Part shown: positions 16,595 through 24,188 of the stretch, one piece after another
How positions within the stretch are numbered: the stretch's first letter is position 1
Layout of the letters: each line of letters begins with the position of its first letter
NCBI GenBank assembly: GCA_944376715.1
Contig: CALWDO010000022.1
Span: 1 to 42,590 of the forward strand
From: an uncultured Lachnoclostridium sp.
GTDB taxonomy: Bacteria > Bacillota > Clostridia > Lachnospirales > Lachnospiraceae
Reading direction: 5' to 3'
DNA length: 42,590 nucleotides
Notes under the pieces: model-generated
Told to the model about the DNA's origin: nothing
The model's database searches: none
The model's input: the letters and a program-made list of their open reading frames with translations, nothing else
Position numbers and translations under genes: made by a program

Positions 16595-17641
16595 ATGAAG
16601 AAGAAAAGAATAGCGGTGTTATTTGGAGGCTGCTCCACAGAATATCAGGTGTCTTTACAGTCGGCGTACGCGGTGATGAGCCATATGGATACTTCTCTGT
16701 ACGATCTGATCCCCATAGGACTGGAACGTCATACGGGGAAATGGTTCTGGTACCGGGGAGAGCTAAGTGAGATCCCGGAAAATAACTGGTGCAGAGAGTG
16801 TGTCTGTACTCCGGTTTTTCTGTCGCCGGACAGAGGGATCCATGGGCTTGTATATCTGGAGAACGGAAGGCAGATGATGATTTCTCTGGACGGCGCGCTT
16901 CCTGTCCTGCATGGGAAAAACGGAGAGGACGGCACCGTACAGGGAGCGCTGGAACTGTCCGGCATACGCCTGATCGGCTGCGGAACATTAAGCTCGGCTC
17001 TCTGTATGGACAAACTGGCGGCTCACCGGATGGCGGAAGCCGGAGGAATCCTGTGTCCCCGGTCTGTGCTGACAGAGAGCGCGGAAGAGATGTCCCTGAA
17101 AAAGGCCATGTCTTCGCTTGCCTTTCCGGTATTTGTAAAACCGGTGCGCTCCGGTTCCTCCTTTGGAATCACCCGCGTAAAGGATGAAACGGAACTTCTC
17201 CCCGCCGTCCGGAAAGCTTTTGAGCACGATACAAGGGTACTGATCGAAGAAGCCGTGGAAGGGTTTGAAGTGGGATGCGCGGTTGTGGGCACCGGGAAAC
17301 TGGTCACCGGAGAAGTGGATGAGATTGAATTGTCGGGTGATTTTTTTGACTATACAGAGAAATATATGCTTAAAACTTCCAGAATCCATGTTCCGGCCAG
17401 GATCCCGGCAGCGCTGGCGCAGGAAGTGAAGAAGACTGCCTGCCGGATCTATAGGATCCTGGGGTGTTCCGGGTTCGCGAGAGTTGATATGTTCCTGTCG
17501 CCGGACGGGAGGATCTGGTTTAATGAGGTCAACACCATTCCCGGATTCACGGCGCACAGCCGGTTCCCAAGCATGCTGAAAGCGGCCGGCATATCTTTCG
17601 AAGAGGTGATCCGTGTGATTCTGCAGGAGGGACTGGCATGA
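16595..17641 (+). CDS. vanG: VanG-type D-alanine--D-serine ligase
   Basis: It joins D-Ala to D-Ser in ATP-dependent fashion, giving precursors with low vancomycin affinity. 348 residues, the same size as VanG. Visible D-Ala-D-X ligase landmarks: LFGGCSTEYQVSLQSA (N-terminus), LHGKNGEDGTVQG, VKPVRSGSSFGITRV (ATP site), and FNEVNTIPGFTAHSRFP (metal and D-Ala site). The omega loop FFDYTEKYMLKTS carries the EKY pattern typical of VanC/VanG serine ligases rather than VanA lactate ligases. The ATG at 16595 follows AGAAGGAG; frames reaching 16565 cross the hairpin. It overlaps vanXY by four bases (ATGA). Confidence 0.93.
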   Translation: MKKKRIAVLFGGCSTEYQVSLQSAYAVMSHMDTSLYDLIPIGLERHTGKWFWYRGELSEIPENNWCRECVCTPVFLSPDRGIHGLVYLENGRQMMISLDGALPVLHGKNGEDGTVQGALELSGIRLIGCGTLSSALCMDKLAAHRMAEAGGILCPRSVLTESAEEMSLKKAMSSLAFPVFVKPVRSGSSFGITRVKDETELLPAVRKAFEHDTRVLIEEAVEGFEVGCAVVGTGKLVTGEVDEIELSGDFFDYTEKYMLKTSRIHVPARIPAALAQEVKKTACRIYRILGCSGFARVDMFLSPDGRIWFNEVNTIPGFTAHSRFPSMLKAAGISFEEVIRVILQEGLA

Positions 17642-18405
17642 GCAAATACAGGATCCGCCCGGAAGACGGGGCAGGGGGCACTTTGCTCTTGATATCGCCT
17701 GAGCATGCTCTGCTTGGAGAGCCGGAACAGACAAAACTGGTTCCGGCAGTGGATGAGAATACCGACGTCCTTCTGGAATATACAGCCGCCCGGATGCTTC
17801 AAAGGACGCTGGCAGATGTGGGAGCAGGACGCAGGATCACTGCCGTCAGCGGATATCGGCCTCATCGGGAGCAGGTTAAAATATGGGAAGATACGATGCG
17901 AAAAGAGGGAGAGACGTTCACCAGAACCTATGTGGCGAAGCCGGGCCACAGTGAACACGAGAGCGGACTGGCGGTGGATCTGGCCGAGCAGAGAGAGGAG
18001 ATCGATTTTATCCGTCCGGAATTTCCAAGATCCGGAATCTGCAAAAAGTTCCGGGATATGGCTCCATACCGGGGATTTGTGGAACGTTATCTGTCCGGAA
18101 AGGAGAAAGTGACGGGGATCGGGGCGGAACCGTGGCATTTCCGATATGTAGGTTATCCCCATTCGGTGATCATGACCCGCAGAAGTCTGGTACTGGAGGA
18201 GTATCTGCAGTTTTTGAAGGAAGAAACATCCCCGGAACATCCGTATATCTACCGGTCCGGAAATGTACGGATTGATATCTGTTATCTGCCGCTGGATCAA
18301 TGGATCGACGAAGAATTGGAATGGCCGGATAATCTGCCCGCAATGATATCGGGAACCAACGAAGGCGGTTTAGTGTGGACACGCTGGAGGGAACGGTATG
18401 CGTAA
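17638..18405 (+). CDS. vanXY: VanXY-type D,D-dipeptidase/D,D-carboxypeptidase (M15)
   Basis: It removes D-Ala-D-Ala dipeptide and the terminal D-Ala from pentapeptide, clearing vancomycin targets. 255 residues, close to VanXY of G-type clusters. The zinc peptidase motif SEHESGLAVD places ligands at H107 and D114; the third ligand is H167 in EPWH, with E164 as catalytic base. SGYRP at 71-75 is also conserved. A C-terminal extension (~195-255) is typical of VanXY. No signal peptide or membrane helix is seen, so it is cytoplasmic. It overlaps vanG by four bases and the following membrane gene by eight, so all are translated from one message. Confidence 0.92.
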   Translation: MSKYRIRPEDGAGGTLLLISPEHALLGEPEQTKLVPAVDENTDVLLEYTAARMLQRTLADVGAGRRITAVSGYRPHREQVKIWEDTMRKEGETFTRTYVAKPGHSEHESGLAVDLAEQREEIDFIRPEFPRSGICKKFRDMAPYRGFVERYLSGKEKVTGIGAEPWHFRYVGYPHSVIMTRRSLVLEEYLQFLKEETSPEHPYIYRSGNVRIDICYLPLDQWIDEELEWPDNLPAMISGTNEGGLVWTRWRERYA

Positions 18406-19429
18406 AGCAGTGTATGCAGGCGTAGACTGGTTCCGGATTCCGGCCGCGCTTCTGGTTATAGCGATCCATACGGCTCCGTTGTCCGGCATTTCCGAGGGGC
18501 TGGACGCGGTAGTAACTTACGGGCTTGGAAGGATCGCGGTCCCTTTTTTTCTGATGACGACCGGCTGTTTCCTTCTGGCTCCATGCCTTCGTGAAAAGCC
18601 GGGCAGCAGGGAACGCTGGAACAGATTTGAAAGAAAGATACTGTTGATTTATGCGGTATCGACCCTTCTGTACCTTCCGGTCGCCTGGTATGCGGGCAAT
18701 CTGCCGGGGAATCTGTCCGGGGCAGTCCGCATGCTGTTATTTGATGGGACATTCTATCATCTCTGGTATTTTCCGGCGCTGTTGATTGGAGGCAGAATCG
18801 CCCTGGGGCTGGGACGGGCAGGATACCGGAAAGCGATTACGGCGGCGGGAATCCTGTACCTGATCGGGCTTTTTGGAGACAGCTACTATGGTCTGTCGGA
18901 AGGGATCCCGCTTTTGAAAGGTTTATATGGATATCTTTTTCAGATCAGCGGTTATACCAGAAACGGGATCTTTTATACGCCTCTTTTTCTGCTTATGGGA
19001 GCATCCTTGAGAGATACGGGAAAAAAGGTCCGGCGGACGGATCTGCGGATTCTCATTATAGGGATGGTTCTTCTGGCTGCCGAGGCATATCTGGTCTTCC
19101 GACTGGATCTCGCCAGACATGACAGTATGTATTTTTCACTTCCGTTCGTCATGTATGTGCTGTATCAGGAGCTGCTGTCTGTGAAAGGAACGGCTCCGGC
19201 GTGGCTTCGGAACGGGACATTATGTGTGTATGTGATCCATCCGCTGATGATTGTTCTGGTGAGGGGAGTGGCCAGATGGACAGGAACTTCTGCTTTTCTG
19301 GTGGAATGCGCGCCGATACACTGGCTGGCGGTCAGCACGGCCAGCTTCGCGGCAGCGGCGGTGTATGGCGTTCTGTGTGAAAGGAGTCGATGGCTATGGA
19401 AAAGACCTGCCGTGCGTGGAAAGAAATAA
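18398..19429 (+). CDS. vanT: VanT membrane domain as a separate protein (acyltransferase-3 fold)
   Basis: A 343-residue protein with about ten membrane helices, starting AGVDWFRIPAALLVIAIHTAPL, the hallmark of the acyltransferase-3-like N-terminal half of VanT serine racemases. In enterococcal VanT this half is fused to the racemase; here it stops at 19429, 40 bases into the racemase gene and in a different frame. It ends ERSRWLWKRPAVRGKK, without a racemase linker. The role of this domain is not settled: D- or L-serine uptake has been proposed, and the fold suggests acyl transfer. The 8-base overlap with vanXY shows tight coupling. It is too divergent for me to infer substrate. Confidence 0.85.
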   Translation: MRKAVYAGVDWFRIPAALLVIAIHTAPLSGISEGLDAVVTYGLGRIAVPFFLMTTGCFLLAPCLREKPGSRERWNRFERKILLIYAVSTLLYLPVAWYAGNLPGNLSGAVRMLLFDGTFYHLWYFPALLIGGRIALGLGRAGYRKAITAAGILYLIGLFGDSYYGLSEGIPLLKGLYGYLFQISGYTRNGIFYTPLFLLMGASLRDTGKKVRRTDLRILIIGMVLLAAEAYLVFRLDLARHDSMYFSLPFVMYVLYQELLSVKGTAPAWLRNGTLCVYVIHPLMIVLVRGVARWTGTSAFLVECAPIHWLAVSTASFAAAAVYGVLCERSRWLWKRPAVRGKK

Positions 19430-20667
19430 ATCTTGAAAATCTGCGGCACAATGTAAGCGAACTAAGAAAGCTGCTTCCACGGGGCTGTATGCTGATGCCC
19501 GCGGTCAAAGCAGATGCCTATGGACATGGAGCCGTGCCGGTGGCTCGGAAACTGCAGCGTCTGGGAGTCCGTGATTTCTGCGTCGCGTCACTGGGAGAGG
19601 GAATCCGGCTTCGGAGAGCCGGTATCCGCGGACAGATCCTGATCCTGGGGTATACGCCGGCAGAATGCCTTGGGGATGTATTCCGTTATCATCTGACGCA
19701 GACTGTGGTGGACGAAGCCTATGCCCGTGAACTGGCGTCATTTCCCGGCCGGCTTTGGGTACAGGCCGCGGCAGATACGGGAATGCACCGCCTTGGCATT
19801 TCCTGGGACAGGCCGGAAGCCTTCGCGGATCTGTGCGGATATCAAAATCTGGAAATAAAAGGGATCTTCTCCCATCTTTGTGTGTCGGACGGAGACTCGG
19901 AAGAAGAACGGCTGTTTACGGAAGAGCAGGGAAGAAGGTATCGCCGGGTACTGGACAATCTTCCTGAAATATACAGGGCCGGACTGCAGACGCATCTTTT
20001 AGGGAGTTACGGAATCCTGCGGTATCCGGAACTGGCATTTGGCGGAGCGCGTCCGGGGATTATCCTCTACGGGGTCTTAAGCACCGGCCGGGACGCGGAT
20101 AAATATACGAAAGGCACAGATTTCCGGCCGGTATTGAGTCTGAAGGCAAGGATTGCCTGTGTCCGGGATGTGGAAGCAGGAGAAGGAGTCGGATATGGAC
20201 TGGCATATCGGGCAGCGGAAAAAAGACGGATCGCCGTAGTTTCTATCGGGTATGCGGACGGGATTCCCAGAGCCTTGTCCGGAAAAGGACATGCGCTGGT
20301 AAAAGGGGTCCGGACGCCTGTTGTAGGAAGAATCTGTATGGATCAGCTTTTCCTGGACGTGACCTGCGTGTCGGGCGTGCGGCCCGGCGACGAGGCAGTT
20401 TTTATCGGAGAAAGCATGGGCCGCCGGATCCGGGCGGAAGAGATGGCCGATGAAGCAGGCACTATTGCCAACGAGCTTTTAAGCAGGCTTGGAAAACGGC
20501 TGGACATGGTAATACTTGCGGAAAAGGAAGATTCTGTATATAATAATCCCAGCACAAAACGCGGGAGGTATCAGGATGGACCGGGAAAAGTTGGAACAGC
20601 AGATAGCGCAGTATCCAATCTGCGAGTACGCATTTATCAAAACGGAAGAGATCCAGTTTCTGGATAA
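19396..20667 (+). CDS. vanT: VanT-type serine/alanine racemase domain (PLP), separate gene
   Basis: A fold-type III PLP racemase supplying D-Ser for VanG. From ATG 19396 (nine bases after AAGGAG) it is 423 residues; ATG 19390 is too close to that site. The PLP lysine lies in AVKADAYGHG (residue 38), the catalytic tyrosine in GVGYGLAYR (~267). The stretch TIANELLSRLGKR has Asn where alanine racemases have an active-site Tyr, a change reported for VanT proteins. The last ~45 residues beyond GKRLDMVILAEKE have no racemase character and overlap the start of the next gene by 92 bases, so they may be a late extension. In context it is the serine racemase; alanine racemization is likely too. Confidence 0.88.
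   Translation: MEKTCRAWKEINLENLRHNVSELRKLLPRGCMLMPAVKADAYGHGAVPVARKLQRLGVRDFCVASLGEGIRLRRAGIRGQILILGYTPAECLGDVFRYHLTQTVVDEAYARELASFPGRLWVQAAADTGMHRLGISWDRPEAFADLCGYQNLEIKGIFSHLCVSDGDSEEERLFTEEQGRRYRRVLDNLPEIYRAGLQTHLLGSYGILRYPELAFGGARPGIILYGVLSTGRDADKYTKGTDFRPVLSLKARIACVRDVEAGEGVGYGLAYRAAEKRRIAVVSIGYADGIPRALSGKGHALVKGVRTPVVGRICMDQLFLDVTCVSGVRPGDEAVFIGESMGRRIRAEEMADEAGTIANELLSRLGKRLDMVILAEKEDSVYNNPSTKRGRYQDGPGKVGTADSAVSNLRVRIYQNGRDPVSG
20516..20544 (+). promoter_or_regulatory. internal promoter for DUF2284 copy 2
   Basis: TTGCGG (20516-20521) and TATAAT (20539-20544) have a 17-base spacer. It lies inside the 3' end of the racemase frame, 32 bases before the DUF2284 start, so this gene can be expressed separately from the van cluster. 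Confidence 0.6.
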
Positions 20668-21130
20668 AGTCCGGTATATCTGTGAGACAGAGTGTCCGCA
20701 GTATGGAAAATCCTGGTCGTGTCCTCCGGCTGTAGGCACCGTGCGGGAATGCAGAGAGCGGTGCGCCCGGTTCGAGGGAGGTTTTCTGTTTACCACGCTG
20801 GCAGAAGTGAACGATATGGAAAATATGGAAGAGATGCTGGCAACCCGGATGGATCATGAAAAAGTCACGGAAGCGGTACAGGCTCTTTTCCTGGAGCAGT
20901 GCCAGGAGGTACTGACGCTCTCCACAGAATCCTGCGCGATCTGCGAAAAATGCGCTTATCCGGATGCGCCCTGCAGACATCCTGACCGTATGTTTCCCTG
21001 TGTGGAAAGTTATGGGATTCTCGTGACAGATCTGGCGGAGAAGACCGGCATCAATTTTATGAACGGGGCAGGGGTGGTGACCTGGTTCAGTCTCATTCTG
21101 TACCGGGAATCCGGCTCCGATCGGACATAA
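20576..21130 (+). CDS. DUF2284 domain-containing predicted metal-binding protein (copy 2)
   Basis: A 184-residue protein with both DUF2284 cysteine clusters: CPQYGKSWSCPPAVGT (~40) and CAICEKCAYPDAPC (~123). The ATG at 20576 follows GGGAGG by seven bases and overlaps the racemase tail by 92 bases. Compared with copy 1 (8282-8830) the cysteine spacing and PPAVGT and YPDAPC motifs are identical, while the rest differs substantially, which points to old duplication or separate acquisition. Its function is unknown; no van cluster role is known for this family. Confidence 0.88.
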   Translation: MDREKLEQQIAQYPICEYAFIKTEEIQFLDKVRYICETECPQYGKSWSCPPAVGTVRECRERCARFEGGFLFTTLAEVNDMENMEEMLATRMDHEKVTEAVQALFLEQCQEVLTLSTESCAICEKCAYPDAPCRHPDRMFPCVESYGILVTDLAEKTGINFMNGAGVVTWFSLILYRESGSDRT

Positions 21131-21152
21131 AATACAAATTATTGCATATAGT
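21125..21152 (+). promoter_or_regulatory. sigma-E-like sporulation promoter before yqfC
   Basis: CATATAGT (21145-21152) matches the sigma-E -10 pattern CATAYAHT at seven of eight positions. An ATA core (21127-21129 in ACATAAA) lies 13 bases before it as the -35. In B. subtilis yqfC is expressed in the mother cell under sigma-E, so the site fits. The -35 match is partial. Confidence 0.5.
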
Positions 21153-21182
21153 ATACCAAATGTTCCGGCGGAGGCCTGAACC

Positions 21183-21443
21183 ATGAAATTTCGGGAACGG
21201 ATGGCGGAAAAACTGAAACTGCCGAAAGACCTGGTGATGGGAGCGGCCGTGCTGACGGTGACCGGGAGGAGCGAAGCTTATGTGGAGAACTACCGGGGAA
21301 TCATCGAATACACGGACCAGCGGATCCGCCTTCAGACCAAAACATGCCAGATGACGTTGTGTGGGGAAGGTCTCCATATTGATTACTACACGGAAGACGA
21401 GATGAAAATATCGGGACAGATAGGGGAAATCCGCTATTGTTGA
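21183..21443 (+). CDS. yqfC: YqfC/YabP family sporulation protein
   Basis: An 86-residue member of the YabP/YqfC family, known for the small beta-rich core seen here (MGAAVLTVTGRSEAYVENYRG) and ending GEIRYC. The ATG at 21183 follows GGAGG by eight bases. The role is in the mother cell during spore development, mechanism unknown. It overlaps yqfD by seven bases, as is the usual pairing in spore formers. Confidence 0.9.
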   Translation: MKFRERMAEKLKLPKDLVMGAAVLTVTGRSEAYVENYRGIIEYTDQRIRLQTKTCQMTLCGEGLHIDYYTEDEMKISGQIGEIRYC

Positions 21444-22672
21444 CGAACATTCTGAAATTCATCAAGGGCTATGTAGTGATTCGGCTTAGCGGATACGCGC
21501 CGGAACGGTTTTTAAATCTGTGCAGTCGCCATCACATTATACTGTGGGGGATGAGGCCGGTCGGGACAGAATATGAGATGTGCATCAGTATCGGCGGTTT
21601 CCGCAGACTTCGTCCTCTGGTGCGCAAGACAAGAACAAAGGTCGTGATTCTGGAAAGGCACGGCCTTCCTTTTATTCTTCACCGGTACCGGAACAGGAAG
21701 CTGTTCGCTGCAGGAGCCGTGGCGGGAGCCGTTCTTCTCTACGTTATGTCGCTTTTTATATGGAATATTCACATTGAGGGCAATTACAGCCTGAGCGACC
21801 CGGTGGTGCTGGATTATCTGGAAAATATAGGCATCGTGCATGGTATGAAAAAAAAGGACGTCCATGGAGAGCAGATAGAGGAGATGCTCCGGGAATATTT
21901 TCCGGAGATTACCTGGACCTCCGTAGAAGTGAAGGGGACCAGACTCATCGTTCACATCCAGGAAAATGAAGACGCCGCCTATGATATGGTGCCGGATGAG
22001 GAACCCGCCGATCTGGCGGCAGCAGATTCCGGCACGATCGTTTCCATGATCGTCCGCAGCGGTACGCCGCTGGTCTCGGAGGGAATGGAAGTTCAGGAAG
22101 GCGATCTTTTGGTGTCGGGAAAAGTAGAAATACTGGACGATGCGGGAGAAGTGTCAGAGACCCATTATGTTCACGCGGACGCGGATGTCCGTATCCGCCG
22201 CACAGAGAATTATCAGGAGTCATTTTCCATGAATTATGATAAGAAGGTGTATACCGGACGGGAAAAGACGTCGTTCTATCTGGTGCTGGGCAATAAAAGA
22301 ATCAATATAGGAGGTTTGGGGAACACGTTTGAACAGTCTGACAGCCTGACAGATGAATTCCCTCTGAAAATCACGGAGAATTTTTATCTGCCTATAGCCT
22401 TTGGCAGAAATACGGAAAAGGAATATTTTCTGGAGCCGACAACATACTCGGAGGAAGAGGCAAAGAAAAAAGCAGAAGAGGAACTGAACCTGTTTTTTAG
22501 GAAAATGGAAAATAAGGGTCTTCAAATTATTGAAAATCGTGTTAAAATAGGGGTTAATGGAGATCTGTGTACCGCTGCCGGAACCTGGGTTCTGGAGAAA
22601 GAGACGGCGAAAGAGCAGACTCCGGACATGACAGAGCCTGTGCAGGAAGAACCTGCCGGGGAAAGGGAATAG
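21437..22672 (+). CDS. yqfD: YqfD sporulation membrane protein
   Basis: A 411-residue protein of the YqfD family. A single membrane helix near residues 90-110 (AAGAVAGAVLLYVMSLFIW) follows a short cytoplasmic N-terminal domain; the remainder is external, beginning with a POTRA-like segment (IEGNYSLSDPVVLDYL). It starts with TTG at 21437 or 21440, coupled to the yqfC stop. B. subtilis yqfD mutants sporulate poorly. The acidic C-terminal tail (TPDMTEPVQEEPAGERE) is low-complexity. It precedes phoH by six bases, a conserved arrangement. Confidence 0.93.
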   Translation: MLTNILKFIKGYVVIRLSGYAPERFLNLCSRHHIILWGMRPVGTEYEMCISIGGFRRLRPLVRKTRTKVVILERHGLPFILHRYRNRKLFAAGAVAGAVLLYVMSLFIWNIHIEGNYSLSDPVVLDYLENIGIVHGMKKKDVHGEQIEEMLREYFPEITWTSVEVKGTRLIVHIQENEDAAYDMVPDEEPADLAAADSGTIVSMIVRSGTPLVSEGMEVQEGDLLVSGKVEILDDAGEVSETHYVHADADVRIRRTENYQESFSMNYDKKVYTGREKTSFYLVLGNKRINIGGLGNTFEQSDSLTDEFPLKITENFYLPIAFGRNTEKEYFLEPTTYSEEEAKKKAEEELNLFFRKMENKGLQIIENRVKIGVNGDLCTAAGTWVLEKETAKEQTPDMTEPVQEEPAGERE

Positions 22673-22678
22673 ACATAA

Positions 22679-23704
22679 GTGACATTAGAAGAACATATTT
22701 TTAACATTCCATCAGAACATGAACAAAATGTATGCGGGCAGTTTGACGCATATCTGAAAAAAATCGAGAGAACGATCGGCGTGACGGTGATTTCCCGGGA
22801 CGGAGGACTGAAGCTGATCGGAAATGAGGAACAGGTGCGCAGGGCCAGACAGGTGCTTCTGGAACTGGTGGAACTGTCCAAAAGGGGTAATCAGATTACA
22901 GAACAAAACGTGGACTATGCCCTGGCGCTGGCTGTGGAAAATGACGGCGGAGGAGCGCTCCTTTCTATTGACGAGGATACTATCTGCCATACGATCAGCG
23001 GAAAATCCATCAAACCTAAAACGCTGGGACAGAAACAATATGTGGATGCAATCCGGAAAGATATGATCGTTTTTGGTATCGGTCCGGCAGGAACCGGTAA
23101 GACATACCTGGCGATGGCTATGGCGATCAGCGCATTCAAGGCCAATGAGGTGGAACGGATCATTCTGACCCGTCCGGCCATCGAAGCAGGAGAAAAGCTG
23201 GGATTTCTTCCGGGAGATCTGCAGAGCAAGGTGGATCCTTATCTGCGGCCGCTGTATGACGCGCTGTATCAGATCATGGGTGCGGAGAGTTTTCAGAAGA
23301 ATATGGAAAAAGGCCTGATTGAGGTGGCTCCGCTGGCATATATGAGAGGACGTACTTTGGACAACGCGTTTATTATTCTGGACGAAGCGCAGAATACCAC
23401 GCAGGCCCAGATGAAGATGTTCCTGACCCGTATTGGCTTCGGCTCCAAGGTGGTGGTGACCGGAGACGCGACTCAGAAGGATCTGCCTGCCGATACGCCG
23501 TCCGGTCTGGAGGTGGCGGAGAAAGTGCTGCATAAAGTAGAAGGGATCTCTTTCTGCAAACTGACCAGCCGGGACGTGGTGCGCCATCCGCTGGTACAGA
23601 AGATTGTGACCGCCTATGAGGAATATGAGAAGAAAACGGCGCAGAGAAAGGAACGAAATGACATTAAACATCGAAGAGGAATACGCTCTGGATCTGGGCG
23701 TTGA
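22679..23704 (+). CDS. phoH: PhoH family ATPase
   Basis: A 341-residue cytoplasmic ATPase. An N-terminal KH-like segment (~20-70) precedes the P-loop domain with Walker A GPAGTGKT (135-142), FIILDEAQN as Walker B and MKMFLTRIGFGSK typical of PhoH. The start is GTG at 22679 after GGGGAAAGGG. Family members act in RNA metabolism together with YbeY, encoded directly downstream and overlapping by 47 bases. The exact reaction is not established. Confidence 0.94.
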   Translation: MTLEEHIFNIPSEHEQNVCGQFDAYLKKIERTIGVTVISRDGGLKLIGNEEQVRRARQVLLELVELSKRGNQITEQNVDYALALAVENDGGGALLSIDEDTICHTISGKSIKPKTLGQKQYVDAIRKDMIVFGIGPAGTGKTYLAMAMAISAFKANEVERIILTRPAIEAGEKLGFLPGDLQSKVDPYLRPLYDALYQIMGAESFQKNMEKGLIEVAPLAYMRGRTLDNAFIILDEAQNTTQAQMKMFLTRIGFGSKVVVTGDATQKDLPADTPSGLEVAEKVLHKVEGISFCKLTSRDVVRHPLVQKIVTAYEEYEKKTAQRKERNDIKHRRGIRSGSGR

Positions 23705-24170
23705 CTATGAAGGAACTGCCAGACTGGTGATAGACCGGGTGCTGGAATCGGAGAAGTGTCCCTATGAAGCGGAAGTGAATCTGCTGCTGGTTTCGGATGA
23801 GGAGATTCATCGAATGAACAGGGAATTCAGGCAGATTGACCGTTCTACGGATGTGCTGTCTTTTCCCCAGGTGGAATATACGTCGCCGGCAGATTTTTCC
23901 TGGGCGGAAGAACACGAAGCGGATTGTTTTGACCCGGACAGCGGGGAACTGGTGCTGGGAGATATTGTGGTCTCTCTGGATCATGTAAAAGACCAGGCGG
24001 CACAGTACGGACACGGCTGCCGGAGAGAGTTTGCTTTTCTGATTGCCCACAGCATGCTGCATCTGTTGGGATATGACCATATGGAAGCACAGGAGGCTGC
24101 GGTTATGGAGCAAAAGCAGGCGGATATTCTGGACGGCCTGGGTATTCGCAGACAGTCTCCGGAAGAATAA
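23658..24170 (+). CDS. ybeY: endoribonuclease YbeY (16S rRNA maturation)
   Basis: A 170-residue zinc-dependent endoribonuclease for 16S rRNA 3' end processing and ribosome quality control. The metal motif HSMLHLLGYDH (HxxxHxxGxxH) is at about residues 130-140, and RSTDVLSFPQ is conserved. ATG 23658 follows AAAGGA; the in-frame extension to 23616 is discarded because it lies within phoH without a ribosome site. It is coupled to phoH by overlap. Confidence 0.95.
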   Translation: MTLNIEEEYALDLGVDYEGTARLVIDRVLESEKCPYEAEVNLLLVSDEEIHRMNREFRQIDRSTDVLSFPQVEYTSPADFSWAEEHEADCFDPDSGELVLGDIVVSLDHVKDQAAQYGHGCRREFAFLIAHSMLHLLGYDHMEAQEAAVMEQKQADILDGLGIRRQSPEE

Positions 24171-24188
24171 TACGTGAAGAGGAACTTT

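Noticed and set aside
19390-19429. Sequencing frameshift or programmed frameshift joining the two VanT halves
   Set aside because: A good ribosome site precedes the racemase ATG and no slippery heptamer is apparent, so separate genes are the simpler reading. Resequencing could still change this.
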